Assembly: GCF_002245535.1 (NCBI RefSeq)
Contig: NZ_NKCN01000032.1
Coordinates: 1 to 40,919, forward strand
Origin: Mycobacterium lehmannii
GTDB lineage: Bacteria > Actinomycetota > Actinomycetes > Mycobacteriales > Mycobacteriaceae
DNA: 40,919 nucleotides
Reading direction: 5' to 3'
In this document: positions 1-8,314 of the stretch, piece after piece
How the letters are laid out: each line of letters opens with the position of its first letter
Numbering within the stretch: position 1 is the first letter of the stretch
The notes under the pieces: model-generated
Told to the model about the DNA's origin: nothing
What the model saw: the letters and a program-made list of their open reading frames with translations, nothing else
Databases searched by the model: none
Translations under genes and position numbers: made by a program

Positions 1-99
1 GTAGAGAACTGGGGGCGGGGCGGGTGCGTTGGGGATCTAGGGGCGATCGTTTCGGAGAGTTTGGAGATGGTGCGATCGGGCCTCGACCCTCTGCGATGA
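1..99 (+). other. possible 3' end of an upstream coding sequence
   Basis: Frame 1 is open from the first base to a TGA at 97-99 (32 codons). Third codon positions are mostly G or C, as expected of a coding tail in this genome. No family is recognisable from so short a piece. From 100 to 240 I see no gene; a TATGCT near 153 could be a -10 element for the restriction genes, but no convincing -35 goes with it. Confidence 0.2.
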
Positions 100-240
100 C
101 GTTGGCTCCCGACCGAATGGCGTCCACTGCGATATGACACCGCACCGACCAACTATGCTGCGGCATCTCAGCCCCAGCTAAGAGCTCCGACGAGCTTGGA
201 ATACCCCACCGCAGCTGCCCGCCCCAACTAGCCTGAGACT

Positions 241-2394
241 GTGCTGGCCATACCGACCCTCAAGTTCAGCTATGGCAATCTGCTACTCGCCCGCCTTCGT
301 GAGCTTGGCTCGGCCGGTATTGACGAGCTTCTCGGGGAAGATCCAGAGCAACACTTTAAGTCCGACGGGCCCCACGAAAACCCGGCAAGGCGAGCAAGCG
401 ATTGTCTTCGGTTTGCGCGGATGCTCGATCTGGCCGTAGAGCACCAGCGGAAGTGGAAACTCACCGAATCGGGTATCACATACGCCGAAGCAGTGGATTC
501 GAGCGATCCCTGGATCGTAAATGGGGTACAGGCAGCCGTCCTTAGAGACAACCTGTCTAGCGGTGGCGCTCCGTTGGCTGATGATGTCCAAGCCGCTGTC
601 CGGGTTGTTCGTGACCTACCTGCCGGATGGTCAAATAGCGACCTAGGCCGTGCGCTTGCGGAACATGTGGAAACCGACCAGTGGCAAGCGGACAGAACCT
701 TCGAGTCGCAGGGTGCTCGCTATCGAGAGCTTCTCATAGAGAGTGGTCTTATCGTTAGAAGCGGTGAACTGACCGAGGAAGGGACTGCCTTCATTGCAGA
801 ACCGAATTCGGTTTGGTGGGTGAATCAGGGTGCCACCTACACCAAGGAGCGTGATGGCGGGTTCCTCTGGGCGCCAATGCTGAATAAGGCCGGCCGCCCG
901 CAATACCACTGGGACACCATGGATGAAGTCCGTGAAGGCGACGTAGTCCTGCACTACAGCAATGGTTCGTTGCGAGCCGCCAGCCTTGTTACCGCGTCCG
1001 CGAGGCCAGCGCCCAATCCGCTCGGCGACCAATCTTGGGAAAACGCGGGGCGGCTCGTCGAGGCGCAGTATCAAGAGCTGAATGAGCCGATCGCGCTTGC
1101 CGCGATCGACGAGGGCGCGCGAATCAAGCAAGGTTCGCCGTTCACAATCAATGGTTCTGTCCAGCAGGTTTACCTTATGCGCCTTCACGATCACTTCGTG
1201 TATGAACTAGCGCACCGTTTCCCCGAACTCGCGGCGCATTTACCGTCGGTCATAACCGTTTCGCGACCGGCGATCACCTTGCCGGCCGCCCCGACGCCCG
1301 CCGACCTTTTCCATGACTTCGCCGTCACAGTGGAAACATCGGGGCTTCGCTTCCCAGTCGAATCTAATCTCGTCAGATCGTTCTTGAGCAGTCTGCTCGC
1401 CAAACCTTTCGCGATCCTGACGGGACTCGCTGGTTCGGGCAAGACTCAGCTCGCAATGAGGCTTGGGGAATGGTTCGGCACGGACCAGCACGGACGTCAT
1501 CGCCATGTCGTTATACCTGTGCGGCCTGACTGGACGGGCCCAGAATTTATCTTCGGGTACGAGGATGCGCTTCGTACTTCGCCATCTGGAGCCCCGGTGT
1601 GGTTCGTGCCCGAAGCGTTTGAGTTTGTTCTTCGAGCCGCGAGCGATCCGGAACACCCGTACCTGCTGATCCTCGATGAGATGAACTTGGCCCACGTAGA
1701 GCGGTACTTCTCCGATTTCCTCTCCGGAGTCGAATCTCGCCGTCCGGTCTTACCGGATTTGATTTTGGATCAGTCATCCAATCAGTGGGTTCTGCGCGAC
1801 GTGGAAGCGCAAAGGCTACCGTTGCCACGAAACCTGTTCGTTGTCGGCACAGTCAACGTTGATGAGACGACGTACATGTTCTCGCCAAAGGTCCTCGACA
1901 GGGCCTTCACGTTCGAGTTTCGCGTGACCTCCGATGAACTTGACGCCGAGCTTCGACGGCCCACTGCCGCGGCGGCTGGCGAGGATCAGCGAGTCCGCGC
2001 CTTCGCGTCATTGGCTGAAAAAGACCATTGGCACCGAGAGCATCCTCATCCGGCGCGCGACGAAATTGTGGCGACGCTTAGAGAGGCGCACGCAATCCTG
2101 GCAGGCGCCAATCAAGAGTTCGGGCACCGAACGTTGTACGAAATCTTGCGTTTCTGCGCATTCTTCGCAGCGACAGGAGACACCGACAGAGATACGGCGA
2201 TCGACCTCGCAATGATGCAAAAAGTTCTGCCGAAGGTGCACGGGTCACGGCGCCGAGTCGAGCCGGTTCTTACTGCGCTAGATACGCTGGCTAAGGGGAT
2301 CGGTCCGGCTCCGCGGCTGCCTATCACGCACGACAAGATCACCCGGATGATCGACTCAGTTCGTGCCAATCAGTTCGTCAGTTTCGCTGAGTGA
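241..2394 (+). CDS. McrB-like AAA+ GTPase with N-terminal EVE-like reader domain (type IV restriction)
   Basis: This is the motor and recognition subunit of a McrBC-like, modification-dependent restriction system. Residues 1-185 look like winged-helix segments. Residues about 190-320 (start VWWVNQGATY, then GDVVLHYSNG) look like an EVE/PUA-type base-reader domain. The AAA+ motor follows: Walker A GLAGSGKT at 395-402, VRPDWT at 427-432, Walker B with LILDEMNLA at 476-484, and the McrB-type GTVNVDET sensor near 538-545. In the family, such motors use GTP to drive translocation and switch on the partner nuclease. The start is a GTG with no good ribosome site, so a different start is possible. 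The stop overlaps the next gene by GTGA. Codon use is much less GC-rich than in genes further along, which suggests transfer. The motor is certain; the reader domain is inferred from pattern. Confidence 0.85.
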   Translation: MLAIPTLKFSYGNLLLARLRELGSAGIDELLGEDPEQHFKSDGPHENPARRASDCLRFARMLDLAVEHQRKWKLTESGITYAEAVDSSDPWIVNGVQAAVLRDNLSSGGAPLADDVQAAVRVVRDLPAGWSNSDLGRALAEHVETDQWQADRTFESQGARYRELLIESGLIVRSGELTEEGTAFIAEPNSVWWVNQGATYTKERDGGFLWAPMLNKAGRPQYHWDTMDEVREGDVVLHYSNGSLRAASLVTASARPAPNPLGDQSWENAGRLVEAQYQELNEPIALAAIDEGARIKQGSPFTINGSVQQVYLMRLHDHFVYELAHRFPELAAHLPSVITVSRPAITLPAAPTPADLFHDFAVTVETSGLRFPVESNLVRSFLSSLLAKPFAILTGLAGSGKTQLAMRLGEWFGTDQHGRHRHVVIPVRPDWTGPEFIFGYEDALRTSPSGAPVWFVPEAFEFVLRAASDPEHPYLLILDEMNLAHVERYFSDFLSGVESRRPVLPDLILDQSSNQWVLRDVEAQRLPLPRNLFVVGTVNVDETTYMFSPKVLDRAFTFEFRVTSDELDAELRRPTAAAAGEDQRVRAFASLAEKDHWHREHPHPARDEIVATLREAHAILAGANQEFGHRTLYEILRFCAFFAATGDTDRDTAIDLAMMQKVLPKVHGSRRRVEPVLTALDTLAKGIGPAPRLPITHDKITRMIDSVRANQFVSFAE

Positions 2395-4682
2395 CCATGC
2401 TCGCGGACTCGATGCAATTGGAACTTCGAGTAGACGAAGGCCAGGTCGTTGGTGAGCTGCTGGTCACCAACCTCCCGGGTCGGCAAGACACGACACTCTC
2501 GGCAAGTGGTGGCCTTGCGCTGCGTGAAGCCGGGGTGTACCGCTACGAGGTACACACGGAAGCAACGAGCGTCGATGTTGAACCGCGCGAGTTATTCGAT
2601 CCTGACGACGCAAGTTTCAAGCGAGGTCGGCTCCGCCCTGGCCAATCCGTCGGGCGTCTCCGTATTCAAGTTGCTGACCGCGCAACGGGACTGAGGGGAA
2701 CGGCCGATATTGACGTCCTGGCCGTGAAACTCGACCACGAGACTGAATACCGGCAGATGTTGACTGACATCTCTTCGTTCGCCGCTGAGGCAGTGTTGCA
2801 GGGTTTCGCGCCCAGCACGCTAAAAATGGCGCCGAGTGATTTGCCCGCAGAACTGCTCTACCTTCGCTTCGCTTTGATCGCGGCGTACTTGCAGGACCCA
2901 ACATTCGAGGCCGCGGTCGCGCGTGTCACCGCGCAGCCGCACCGCACGTGGGTCTCTGAGCGAGAGATCCGCCCCATCGGGTCCCCCTTTCCAGCGGGGG
3001 CTGCCTTTCGTCGTGCAATCTGCGCGCCCGGTCGGCGGGTTCCGTGGTCGGGCTATCCCGGCGAACTCCCGTCCCTGCCTGCTGCTTTAGCTCGTGATCG
3101 CGCCGAGGCCAGTGTTAACAACGCCGCAAATCAGTTCGTCAAATTCGCTTTGGAACGCTGGCGAACCGTCTCGCTTGAACTGATCGACGCGCTATCTCAC
3201 GCCTCGCAGAAGATAGAGTCCGGACCGTTGCGTCGCGGTCAGCAGATCGCTGCCGAGGTTGGTGCCCAACTCGACGAGTATCTCGCCCACCCGCTCTTCA
3301 AAGAAGTCAGCTCACTACGGAGCATGCCGACATCTGACCAGGTGCTACTCAAGCGTGCGGGTTATCGCGAACTGTTCCGCACGTTCGCGATGACTGAGTC
3401 GGGTCCGACCATGCGCCTTGATCGCGAGTCAATAACTGACATATTCGCTGCTTCGCAACGCAACGTTGCAACGCTCTATGAGTTTTGGTGCTTCCTCGCG
3501 TTGGTGAGCTCACTCGGGCGAGTGTGTGGCGAGGACCAGACGGTGCGTGCATTCACTCTTACGAGCGACGGATTGTCTATGACGATGCGATCAGGCCGCG
3601 CTTCAAAGTTGTCGTGGTCGGTCAAACGAGGAGACCGGCCACTTCGTGTCGAGGTCTACTTCAACCGGACTTTCGCCGGTGCAGACGATCGGCACGGCTC
3701 ATGGAGTCAAGCGATGCGCCCCGACTGCTCGGTGCGGATTCGACCGGAAGGCGGTACGCCTTCGCTTGTCTCCGCGCACGAACTCGAGATCTGGCTGCAC
3801 TTCGACGCCAAGTACCGTGTGGACAATCTCCTTGCCCAGCTGACGTCCGACTCTGATGCGGGTGAGTTGTGTGAGGAGTCGAAGATCTCCGCTGGTGCTA
3901 AGCGCGATGACCTACTCAAGATGCACGCGTACCGCGACGCGATTGCGCGAACAGCGGGGGCGTACGTGCTGTATCCGGGATCAGAAATCAAAGATGTTCG
4001 ACGGCATCCCGGCTTCGAAGAAGTGTTGCCTGGTCTTGGCGCCTTCCCACTTAGACCGACCAGCGATGGTCTCTCCTCGTCGTCGCAAGCGCTCGACGAA
4101 TTCCTTCGCAACGTGCTCAGCCATGTCGCCAGCCAGGTGACGCGTGACGAGCGGCATCGCTTCTGGACCGCGACCGTACATCGCCCTGGCGAGCCCGCTC
4201 TCACATCACCACTAACGGCCGACTTCTTGGACGAACCCCCCGCTGACACGGACGTGCTCCTCGGTTTCGTTCGAGGTGACGACCACCGTCGATGGATAGA
4301 AAGAGTAAGCAAGTACAACGTTCGTGCTGGGGAGCGGGCCGGCGCGGTCCAAATGGGGGGGCGAGAACTCGGCGCCAAGCTGCTTCTCTTGTACGAGAAT
4401 CGATTTGGTGTGCTTCACGTGATACGCGCGGCGAATATAATGCGTTGGAGCCCAGCAACGGCAGCCGACTTGATTTCGAGTGGGTATCCAGAGCCCCGTG
4501 GCCATCTCTACTTCGTGGCCGACCTCGAATTTGTTGAACACCTGCCCACATGGGCGGACTTGATCAACCTAGACGTTCTAACGGCGGATTCCCGCCTCGG
4601 GGTGCCGCGTGTCGTGACCTGGTGGGACGTCATCGATGCCGCATCGCGCCTTCACACGAGAGGTGGCTCGAACACAAATTGA
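2391..4682 (+). CDS. McrC-like DUF2357-type PD-(D/E)XK nuclease subunit with extra C-terminal module
   Basis: This is the nuclease partner of the preceding McrB-like motor and is translated from a GTG inside its stop codon. Residues 1-280 resemble the beta-rich and helical N-terminal part of DUF2357 proteins. The nuclease core shows MRPD (D445), then LHFDAKYR with D472 and K474, then KMHAYR at 510-515, which is the order expected of a PD-(D/E)XK site in McrC/DUF2357 nucleases. At 763 residues it is longer than simple McrC. Residues about 605-763 form an added module with ELGAKLLLLYEN and, later, GYPEPRGHLYFV; the pattern recalls PUA/EVE-like readers, but this is inference. No methyltransferase lies nearby, which fits a type IV system. 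Base composition is low here: 29 of 60 bases are G or C in 3421-3480. Confidence 0.82.
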   Translation: MTMLADSMQLELRVDEGQVVGELLVTNLPGRQDTTLSASGGLALREAGVYRYEVHTEATSVDVEPRELFDPDDASFKRGRLRPGQSVGRLRIQVADRATGLRGTADIDVLAVKLDHETEYRQMLTDISSFAAEAVLQGFAPSTLKMAPSDLPAELLYLRFALIAAYLQDPTFEAAVARVTAQPHRTWVSEREIRPIGSPFPAGAAFRRAICAPGRRVPWSGYPGELPSLPAALARDRAEASVNNAANQFVKFALERWRTVSLELIDALSHASQKIESGPLRRGQQIAAEVGAQLDEYLAHPLFKEVSSLRSMPTSDQVLLKRAGYRELFRTFAMTESGPTMRLDRESITDIFAASQRNVATLYEFWCFLALVSSLGRVCGEDQTVRAFTLTSDGLSMTMRSGRASKLSWSVKRGDRPLRVEVYFNRTFAGADDRHGSWSQAMRPDCSVRIRPEGGTPSLVSAHELEIWLHFDAKYRVDNLLAQLTSDSDAGELCEESKISAGAKRDDLLKMHAYRDAIARTAGAYVLYPGSEIKDVRRHPGFEEVLPGLGAFPLRPTSDGLSSSSQALDEFLRNVLSHVASQVTRDERHRFWTATVHRPGEPALTSPLTADFLDEPPADTDVLLGFVRGDDHRRWIERVSKYNVRAGERAGAVQMGGRELGAKLLLLYENRFGVLHVIRAANIMRWSPATAADLISSGYPEPRGHLYFVADLEFVEHLPTWADLINLDVLTADSRLGVPRVVTWWDVIDAASRLHTRGGSNTN

Positions 4683-4686
4683 GCCG

Positions 4687-4709
4687 CAAGCCGCGCGTCA
4701 CGCGGCTTG
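4687..4709. terminator. bidirectional hairpin between convergent genes
   Basis: Perfect 9-bp arms CAAGCCGCG (4687-4695) and CGCGGCTTG (4701-4709) enclose a 5-base loop. The hairpin lies just after the McrC-like stop and covers the stop of the minus-strand gene. There is no T-run, as is common for mycobacterial terminators. Confidence 0.6.
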
Positions 4710-5087
4710 CCGTTCCAGCTCCCTCGTCGACTGGGCGGGCACCTCTGTGGCGGCATCCAACAACTGCTCGTGGTTGTCCCGCACACCGCGGTACGTCGAC
4801 AGATACTGGTCGATCTGCTCGCGGCGCAGCGGTCGCGCCCAGATGTTCTCGCTGGGGATCTCGATCCCACTGTCATTGGACTCCGCGCGCTTTCGGGCGC
4901 CAACGCGGAAGCCCGCCACCGCTATCACCATCAAGACGACCAGGCTGGCCCCGATGATCCCGGCCACCGCACTTTGCGCGGCCAGCGCGTACACGAACGT
5001 TCCCAGTGCCGCGAAACTCAGCAGCAGACACACGTACCCAACCAACGTCGGCGGAATCCGCCCTAACGCCTTCAACACCAGTATCAC
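4698..5087 (-). CDS. small two-helix membrane protein, divergent from TetR
   Basis: A hypothetical protein of about 129 residues. Two hydrophobic segments (about 15-40 and 42-65) are followed by a basic turn and a charged C-terminal tail of about 60 residues with no recognisable domain. The GTG start at 5087 lies directly behind AGGAGAG, only about 2 bases away; a start at the GTG of codon 4 is possible. The gene is divergent from a TetR-family regulator across a palindromic operator, so it is the obvious candidate target of that regulator. Its function is unknown. Confidence 0.65.
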   Translation of the reverse strand: MILVLKALGRIPPTLVGYVCLLLSFAALGTFVYALAAQSAVAGIIGASLVVLMVIAVAGFRVGARKRAESNDSGIEIPSENIWARPLRREQIDQYLSTYRGVRDNHEQLLDAATEVPAQSTRELERQAA

Positions 5088-5108
5088 CTCTCCTAAGTTT
5101 CAACAATA

Positions 5109-5144
5109 CGCTACGCGTATCGTAGCGCTACGTCTAGTGTAGCG
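5109..5144. promoter_or_regulatory. overlapping palindromes, likely TetR operator
   Basis: CGCTACG (5109-5115) and CGTAGCG (5121-5127) form a 19-bp palindrome with a 5-base centre. A second palindrome, CGCTAC (5126-5131) with GTAGCG (5139-5144), overlaps it. Both lie between the divergent membrane-protein and TetR genes, where a TetR dimer would be expected to bind and control both. The second palindrome is followed by TTTTT and could also fold as a weak hairpin on the plus strand. Confidence 0.65.
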
Positions 5145-5184
5145 TTTTTCCGGTCGGATGTATTCCCGGCTAGTAGGAGGTGTG

Positions 5185-5730
5185 ATGGCACAGCGACGCG
5201 ACGTCGATGACGGCATCACCGACGCCACCCTTGCCCTCTTGCGCACCCGAGGCCCCAAGTCCGTGACCGTCGAGGCAGTGGCGGCACGGTCGGGCATCGC
5301 GAAGACCACCATCTACCGCCGGCATCGCGACCGCCGCGAGATGCTGTCCGACGCGCTTTCGCGGGTGACCTCTCCCGAACCACTCAGCGCGGAAACCGAC
5401 GCGCCGGATCGGCTCCGCTGGCTCATCGCAGAAGCGGTCAAGGCGATTGGGGTCGGCATCGGCTACGGCGGCTTCGCCGCCATGCTGACCGACGAAGACC
5501 CTGACTTCACCAAGCTCTTCCGGCGCATTCTTGCCAAGCAGCGGGCTGAACTGGAATCGGTGATCGATGCGGCCAAGGCCGACGGATCGTTTCGCGCCGA
5601 TGTCGACGACGCCACCCTCATCGACGCCGTGGTCGGCGCGATCATCGCCGAGCGAGCACGGACCGGCCGCGTCGCCAAAGACTGGGAAGCGCGACTGTTC
5701 GACCTCTTCTGGCCGACCGTGCGGCCCTAA
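5185..5730 (+). CDS. TetR/AcrR-family transcriptional regulator
   Basis: A 181-residue regulator. The N-terminal helix-turn-helix is clear: DATLALLRTRG, then TVEAVAARSGIAKTTIYRRH (about residues 30-50), the TetR signature. The C-terminal half is a helical ligand-binding and dimerisation domain. I place the start at ATG 5185 because AGGAGG (5175-5180) sits 4 bases upstream; an in-frame ATG at 5158 lies before that site and is not supported. It probably represses itself and the divergent membrane protein through the palindromes at 5109-5144. The ligand cannot be told from sequence. Confidence 0.88.
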   Translation: MAQRRDVDDGITDATLALLRTRGPKSVTVEAVAARSGIAKTTIYRRHRDRREMLSDALSRVTSPEPLSAETDAPDRLRWLIAEAVKAIGVGIGYGGFAAMLTDEDPDFTKLFRRILAKQRAELESVIDAAKADGSFRADVDDATLIDAVVGAIIAERARTGRVAKDWEARLFDLFWPTVRP

Positions 5731-5753
5731 ACGCTCTCGTCGTTTAGTTTTTT
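5727..5753 (+). terminator. intrinsic terminator after TetR gene
   Basis: Arms CTAAACG (5727-5733) and CGTTTAG (5741-5747) enclose a 7-base loop and are followed directly by six Ts (5748-5753). This is a classic intrinsic terminator form, rare in mycobacteria, and it overlaps the TetR stop codon. Confidence 0.7.
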
Positions 5754-5766
5754 CTGTGCAGCCGCC

Positions 5767-6501
5767 TCAAGCGAATCGACCGTCAGCCAGGCGCTTCAGC
5801 GCCCGGCCGTCGGTTAGTTCGTCGCGGCGATCCGGATTCTGCCAATAGAACCGGACCAGCTCGCGCAGAGCTCGCCCCTCCGGCGTGAACGAGCCCGCTG
5901 CCAATGTAAACACCTCGTCGTCGGACATCACTACAACTACCGAGTTGGGTGTTGGTGCGGACTGTTTCGGTGAGGCGTCGGTGACGTCTACGACCTGCGC
6001 CCAGTCACCGTCGTGCGGTCGCGGCCCTTGCACGAACGTGAATCCGTTGGGCGTCAAGCGCAGGTAATGCACGCCGCCGCGGCGCAGCATTCGCCACAGA
6101 ATTGGCGCGCCTACGACCGCAGCGACAGCGCTGGCGAGGGGAAAGTACATGCGCGTGTGCTCGGGCACCGGGATATCAACCATCCCGAGCGGTCCGAATA
6201 TCGCGAACAAACCACAAGCCACCGTTGATCCGATGAGTGCGACCTGGAGAGGTATGTCGACGCCTCGATCCGGCCGAATGGTCGTCCCCTCGTCGTCGAA
6301 ATCGCCACTCGGGACGAGCTTCCCCGGGACGACCCGTGCGAACGGGACGATGAAACCCAGGAAGAACATCGCAAACCCCAGCGACACCACCGCCGTCAGG
6401 AAGTCGCCGCGCCCGATGCAGATAATCGTCCACACCAGCGCCAGAATGCCCAGCGGCCCGAAGAACAGCGTGCAGAGCAACGCGATCGGGAGAACCTTCA
6501 T
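5767..6501 (-). CDS. multi-pass membrane protein with PH-like segment; candidate immunity protein of ESX cassette 1
   Basis: A 244-residue protein with two hydrophobic helices in the first 60 residues and two more around 90-135. A soluble C-terminal part begins LRLTPNGFTFVQG, a strand pattern seen in bacterial PH-like domains. The start at ATG 6501 overlaps the stop of the WXG-type effector gene as ATGA, so the two are co-translated. A longer open frame runs upstream inside that gene and is not used. The last place in a partner-effector-third gene cassette, plus the membrane location, suggests that it protects the producing cell from a membrane-acting effector. That role is inferred from context only. 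Confidence 0.7.
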   Translation of the reverse strand: MKVLPIALLCTLFFGPLGILALVWTIICIGRGDFLTAVVSLGFAMFFLGFIVPFARVVPGKLVPSGDFDDEGTTIRPDRGVDIPLQVALIGSTVACGLFAIFGPLGMVDIPVPEHTRMYFPLASAVAAVVGAPILWRMLRRGGVHYLRLTPNGFTFVQGPRPHDGDWAQVVDVTDASPKQSAPTPNSVVVVMSDDEVFTLAAGSFTPEGRALRELVRFYWQNPDRRDELTDGRALKRLADGRFA

Positions 6502-7847
6502 TTGGGACACACGATATTGCCGATGATTCCGCCAACATAGCCGAATGTCCAACTGCCGGCGATGCTTCCGACCACGGCGGCCCCCGGCGCCAATTGCGGA
6601 GCGCCGAAAGCCGAGGCTCCGGCCGCCGCCAAGGTGCCACCCGCATAACCCCCACCAACCCCTGCGCCGCCTGAAATAGCAGCGACACAGCCGTCGTAGA
6701 AGGTCTTGGCCGTCACCGTCTCATACAGGGCCGTCGCCACACCTAACGTCGGGCCGCCATACTTGGCCGCCTTGCCGAGGTTTTCGACCGACTGCGGTGA
6801 GAGCATGGGGATTCCGCGCTTGGCTTGTTCCTCCAGGCCTGTGAGTGCCCCTCCAACAGCCGTGAGTGTCGGGTGAGTGAAGAACTGGTCGGGTAGGACG
6901 CCATGGCGACCGTCGGCCGCCGTCACACCTCCCGTGGTCTTGCCATCTGGAGTTTGCGTCATGGTGACTTCGGTGCCGTCGGCGAAACTGATCGATGTGT
7001 ACTTCGTGCCGTCGTAGTTGGTCTTGTCCTGTGAGAACGTGCTGGAAACTTCGTTGCCGTGCTTGTCGTAGTAGGTGTCCTCGACGCACGGGGCGAATTC
7101 GTTCCACTCATAGATTTCGTGCCGGCTGCCGTCCATCATCATCAGCGTCTTTCGCACCTGCCCGTCTTCGGTCATCCACTCGCGGCTCTCACGAACCGTC
7201 TGCGCCATGTCGTTGTCTCGAACGACTCCCTGTTGAATAAGCCCGTGGAGTGTCATCGGATCGGGGACTTCATCAGCGGGTCGGGCAGCTCCGGTTGCAG
7301 GATTCAGAAGCGGAAAGTCATTCGGCCCGGGCAGGCTGAAGCCGAGATTCTGAGCAGCAGCCTGCACCGCCTCCGCTGTTGCGTTGTCCGCGTCGCCGAC
7401 CGCGGTCAGTAGGCGGTTGATCTCCTTCTGCTCCGCTTGGGCCTGCGCCTGCAGGCTGGCTGCCTTTTCGGCCGAGACGCGGGCAGGCTTGATGAGCACT
7501 ACCCACATATCGGTGACCTGGAGCTCACCGGCATCTACCGACTCCGCGTGCTCGAGCAGGGCAGCGCGGGCACCTCCGATCGAACCGCTGCCCTTTTTCA
7601 GCGCTGTGGCGACCGCTTCGGTGTAGTGAGCGAATTCGGAGGTCGTATCGGTGGCCCGGTGAAACATCGCCGTGGCCGCGTCATGGGCCCCACCCGACCA
7701 TGTCTGCGCCGCCGACATCCGGTCGATTCCATCGTCAAGATCGCGCACCGCTGTGTAAACGGACTGACCCGCGGTCGCTAGACCCGACGCAGCGGGCGTC
7801 AACGATTCGGGATTCCACCCCTGTAAGCGGGGCCGTGAGGGCAGCAC
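6498..7847 (-). CDS. WXG-type ESX-secreted effector with glycine-zipper C-terminus
   Basis: A 449-residue protein. The N-terminal about 100 residues are helical with a WXG turn (TWSGG near residue 50), as in ESX/type VII substrates. A helical linker follows, then a beta-rich stretch (about 235-310) with repeats such as TYYDKHGNE and ISFADGTEV. The last 70 residues are glycine and alanine rich (GGAGVGGGYAGG, then GGIIGN) and end in IVCPK, which looks like membrane-inserting glycine zippers. The GTG start lies 3 bases after the stop of the EspC-like gene. Known LXG toxins with glycine zippers (TelE of Streptococcus gallolyticus) permeabilise membranes, and this may be a mycobacterial counterpart. 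No enzymatic toxin domain is visible. A structural or surface role cannot be excluded. Confidence 0.72.
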   Translation of the reverse strand: MLPSRPRLQGWNPESLTPAASGLATAGQSVYTAVRDLDDGIDRMSAAQTWSGGAHDAATAMFHRATDTTSEFAHYTEAVATALKKGSGSIGGARAALLEHAESVDAGELQVTDMWVVLIKPARVSAEKAASLQAQAQAEQKEINRLLTAVGDADNATAEAVQAAAQNLGFSLPGPNDFPLLNPATGAARPADEVPDPMTLHGLIQQGVVRDNDMAQTVRESREWMTEDGQVRKTLMMMDGSRHEIYEWNEFAPCVEDTYYDKHGNEVSSTFSQDKTNYDGTKYTSISFADGTEVTMTQTPDGKTTGGVTAADGRHGVLPDQFFTHPTLTAVGGALTGLEEQAKRGIPMLSPQSVENLGKAAKYGGPTLGVATALYETVTAKTFYDGCVAAISGGAGVGGGYAGGTLAAAGASAFGAPQLAPGAAVVGSIAGSWTFGYVGGIIGNIVCPK

Positions 7848-7850
7848 GGA

Positions 7851-8135
7851 TCAAAACAGCCCGTCGAACGTCCCCGCAAGGGAGCTGTCGGTCACCTCGT
7901 ACCGGTCTCCTGCGCCACGAACGGCCACCCCCATGTCCTCGACGTTCGTGGCGATCGCATCCGCCTTCTTCGTCAAGTGTTCGCCGACGAGGCGCATTGC
8001 CCACTGTGTGGTTGAGCCGGCAAGACCGTCGGCTGATGTCATCGCCTTGGAGCCCACGTCGGCGCCATTGATGGCCTCTGACGCTGCACTTACCTGTCCT
8101 GCGAAGGCGCGAAGTACTTCCGGATCGACAAGCAA
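7851..8135 (-). CDS. EspC-like (DUF2580) ESX secretion partner, cassette 1
   Basis: A small helical protein of 94 residues beginning LVDPEVLRAFAGQVSAA. It ends with a general type VII secretion motif, YEVTD (YxxxD), followed by a DGLF tail like that of EspC. It probably pairs with the WXG-type effector encoded 3 bases downstream and carries the export signal for the pair. I prefer the TTG start at 8135 because AAAGGGGGA lies just upstream; a GTG at 8153 gives a 100-residue product but has no ribosome site. It heads a three-gene minus-strand cassette whose promoter must lie in 8136-8314. Confidence 0.75.
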   Translation of the reverse strand: MLVDPEVLRAFAGQVSAASEAINGADVGSKAMTSADGLAGSTTQWAMRLVGEHLTKKADAIATNVEDMGVAVRGAGDRYEVTDSSLAGTFDGLF

Positions 8136-8314
8136 GAGTCCCCCTTTGATCACTCGGACGTCGACGAGCGTCGCGAATCAACCCTAACGCCGCGGTGGGT
8201 CGCGGCCGCGCGGCAATTTTCGTTCCGGATCGGTGATGTAGGTGACGTCATCGACTTCGGTGCTATCAGCTGGCAGGATGACGCTCACGTTCACGCCTAG
8301 TCTGGGGTTTCGAT

